Below, piece after piece: positions 62,901 through 64,000 of a DNA stretch of 64,000 nucleotides (the stretch's first letter is position 1; every line of letters begins with the position of its first letter). The notes beneath the pieces were generated by a model. The model was not told the origin of the DNA. It saw only the letters and a program-made list of their open reading frames with translations, and did no database searches. The stretch comes from Saccharomycopsis phalli (taxonomy: Eukaryota; Ascomycota; Saccharomycetes; Ascoideales; Saccharomycopsidaceae): assembly GCA_020342235.1 (NCBI GenBank), contig CP073215.1, positions 372,001-436,000 of the forward strand. The letters run 5' to 3'. A program made the position numbers and the translations under genes.

Positions 62901-63697
62901 CTAAGTTTATCCAAGTTAATCTTTTCTTCGTCGCAACGGGATGAACGTACGGTCGATATCTTGGTCTCTTTCTCTATTCTGACCCTGTCCTCAATTTCTC
63001 TTTGTGGTACGTCATAGCCGGCGGAATTACTTTTTATACGGTCCTCTCTCTTAAACCGTTCTGACCAGGAATCGGGAGAAGAGGATTCGGTCGGCGAGGG
63101 GTCAGAGGGGATTCCGGATTTCATCAGCCTCGACCACGTCTCAAACTCGACAATTTGTAAATTATTAATCTTTATCTCATCCTCCGCTCGTTGAGGGAAT
63201 TCATTGTCTTGTTTTGGGTCAAGAGTAACCAAAATCGTGTAGCATTCTGCTGACAGCGATTTTAAGAGGCGATTCGCCTTTCTCGAGCTCATGAGTGTAA
63301 TCAGCCGTTCCGATTCACCGTGTTTTTTAATGATTGGCGCTAGACAATCCCAGTATTGTAAAATAGTGGGTAATCCTATGATACACTCATGCGCGCATTT
63401 CTCTGATACGAGGAATGGGAAGCTAAGTTCCTTACCAGGTTGGGTTTCCCTTGCCTGGAAGGAGCATTGCGCCCATTCATCGACCTGTTCAATAATCCTT
63501 CCTGTTGCGTCAGTGAGTTTGTGTGTACTGGTCGTTCTCTCTGTCTGTATGCCCATCTCTTTTACTAATTCTTTACTCATACATGAGAGAGAGGCACCAG
63601 TGTCAATTAACGTTTTAATCATTCTTCCTTTATATCCTAAAGTTATGTAAACAAAAGTCATGCCTCTGGGTTCTTCTCGTTCTCGAGGTACCAACAT
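59903..63697 (-). CDS. G3 Pol polyprotein (gypsy)
   Basis: The open frame of 1264 residues shows every expected domain. Protease: TLIDTGASLSCMS (about 29-41). Reverse transcriptase: FPLPRIEDLLD, SKLDLVSGYHQI, MPFGLCNAPATFQ, YLDDILIFS. RNase H: TSDASKGHIGAVLEQ, REKELLAIIEAL, TDHHSLTYLNSA, AADALSRNTP. Integrase: HTSLGSLHMGITRM.. and CDIC, DLSMDFISGIPE, SDQDKLFISRFW, HPQSDGQTERMNREL. The GPY/F-type module FLGPFTVTKT comes next, then the C-terminal block TVVIYRNHPDPVTVP. The true start is upstream by a frame change from gag, since the frames overlap (63658-63697) with pol at -1. It is close to G1 and somewhat farther from G2. Confidence 0.93.
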   Translation of the reverse strand: MLVPREREEPRGMTFVYITLGYKGRMIKTLIDTGASLSCMSKELVKEMGIQTERTTSTHKLTDATGRIIEQVDEWAQCSFQARETQPGKELSFPFLVSEKCAHECIIGLPTILQYWDCLAPIIKKHGESERLITLMSSRKANRLLKSLSAECYTILVTLDPKQDNEFPQRAEDEIKINNLQIVEFETWSRLMKSGIPSDPSPTESSSPDSWSERFKREDRIKSNSAGYDVPQREIEDRVRIEKETKISTVRSSRCDEEKINLDKLRKEEIKILTKYKDVIREDMKTGGASFDRVTHRIHIIPGSNPSYKRPYRLSPENRAELKEQIKDLINSKRIFPTSSPYGAPVLFVKKNGSKRLCVDFRSLNEITVKSRFPLPRIEDLLDHIHGSKIYSKLDLVSGYHQILIHPDDRHKTAMVTPFGQYGWNVMPFGLCNAPATFQVVMNELLVPLEKFCVVYLDDILIFSPDVGSHQTHIHRVMEVLRKANLVVSRKKSSFYLTNVNFLGYQISAAGIFVENEKITAVEDFVVETPAQARSFVGLAGYYRRFIAGFSQIVKPLNDYFNDKPVEQEVIKRTVKILKHKLTHAPILQIFDPSLTCRVTSDASKGHIGAVLEQYDERGKTTGVIAYMSKTMQGAQLNYDVREKELLAIIEALKQWRHYLTMPFEIFTDHHSLTYLNSAKNENNQRLLRWQHFLADFNFVIRYKPGHTNRAADALSRNTPVTEIAHLGELQDDEDLPTNDLDEGPEEEPVVPPELRNTVATRRPQLTKADYLTDDYFGEIYQILDGDIECPKEKMSLIKKFELVTQGEVKLLAFRTSTNGVPRLCVPQGPLRHKIIEAVHTSLGSLHMGITRMVFQIQELRLYWPKMWPTIRRFVTRCDICARIKASNQHSPGILRPLEVPQARWADLSMDFISGIPEAGDEKYDSIMVVVDRLTKRATFIANHKSDTAEIVAKLFYKRIVCEHGLPTSIVSDQDKLFISRFWSTLMEVMGIKRQLSTVAHPQSDGQTERMNRELIKLMSIHSLTLHDDWSEALPTLQFAYNSQFQESIKTTPFFADVGYHPRYWTEVTSINPLEFGEKMSQLTAAQFIRRQSWIIADIQIQMAEAQAAQSIKFNKNRTHVTYEAGELVLLHRKVAKKTATAKTKFVPAFLGPFTVTKTSENNAYRIRVSPRKTIKVNIKNMRKYHPVEVKEAGSQFDTEREQITTILETNKKNTVVIYRNHPDPVTVPTECINSLPLAHRKRLIEPLRSAEEIFPSVGRVAQS

Positions 63698-64000
63698 TTT
63701 TCCTTTCGGTGACCGATGCGTTTACAGTTGGAGCATTGGGGAGGCGTCAGTGGTCTACTCCGATAGTCTTCCTTTTTACTACGTTTCTCGGTGCGACCCT
63801 GGGACCGCGCCCCATCGTAGGGAGGGTTTCCCGGCCGATACCTTTTCCGATCGTTTCTGACTACTCCCTCCGAACCCAATATTCTTCTTTCGGAGTGGAG
63901 TTTAGTTGCGATCGCAATAGCTTCGTCCAACGTGGCTGGTTTCTCACGGCTGACTAGAATATCAAGTTGAGCGTCGAGGGATAAGAGGTAATGGTCCATA
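63658..64000 (-). CDS. G3 Gag, C-terminal part
   Basis: Visible are the end of the capsid region (DEAIAIATKLHSERRIL), a basic stretch (GRTEKRSKKEDYRS) and a zinc knuckle CSNCKRIGHRKEKC of CX2CX4HX4C type. The remainder lies beyond the right edge. The frame overlaps pol by about 40 bases. Confidence 0.88.
   Translation of the reverse strand, partial: MDHYLLSLDAQLDILVSREKPATLDEAIAIATKLHSERRILGSEGVVRNDRKRYRPGNPPYDGARSQGRTEKRSKKEDYRSRPLTPPQCSNCKRIGHRKEKCWYLENEKNPEA

Larger units (their letters stand above)
59549..64000 (-). mobile_element. Ty3/gypsy element G3 (minus), runs off the right edge
   Basis: The visible part comprises the 3' LTR (59549-59891), a purine tract (minus AATGGGGGAGAA), complete pol and the end of gag. 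It looks whole as far as it can be seen. Its LTR is related to family D and to the solo LTR at 7730-8302. Confidence 0.9.

Noticed and set aside
59903-63697. Chromodomain at the end of gypsy integrase
   Set aside because: The aromatic cage pattern and the usual chromodomain core are not visible; only the shared V-V-x-Y / P-x-P-V block is.

Overview
The window looks like chromosomal DNA of a budding yeast (Saccharomycotina). Single-copy genes for Trm9-, Stu2- and Pho89-type proteins are compact, the one visible spliceosomal intron is 41 nt with a CTAAC branch site almost touching its 3' AG, tRNA-Ser(CGA) has an intron, and the transposons are Ty1/copia, Ty3/gypsy and fungal LINE types. A branch site this close to the AG is known from Yarrowia-like lineages, so an early-branching yeast is my best guess (inference only).

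Positions 1-12800 are a gene arm: a partial NRAMP metal transporter (minus), TRM9 (minus), a tentative PIG-S/Gpi17-like gene (plus), STU2 with a mini-intron (plus), a small possible membrane protein (minus), tRNA-iMet, a 5'-truncated LINE, intron-bearing tRNA-Ser(CGA) and a PHO89-type phosphate symporter (minus). Old solo LTRs lie between them.

From about 13 kb to the right edge I see no convincing host protein gene, only two tRNA genes (Arg-UCU, Gly-GCC) inside a roughly 50-kb nest of retroelements. I separate three gypsy elements (G1 15614-26439, G2 41502-51506, G3 59549 to the right edge), a copia family A with three long copies (A1, A2, A3) and many solo LTRs, a copia element B (53804-59488), a copia element C (27936 to about 32404), a copia fragment J, a second LINE (38679 to about 40400), and LTR families D, E, F, H and K known here only from LTRs (D resembles the G3 LTR). 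Insertions are nested and many keep 5-bp target duplications, so their order can be read.

Two patterns stand out. Gypsy-type LTRs are stacked 8-15 nt upstream of tRNA genes, as expected for Pol III targeting; at tRNA-Arg at least five successive insertions can be peeled apart. Every family A copy instead sits inside or beside another transposon, as expected of Ty5-like elements that favour heterochromatin or centromeres. The primer sites of G1, G2, A and B match tRNA-iMet and tRNA-Arg(UCU), both encoded in this same window. All reading was by eye, so similarity statements are estimates.
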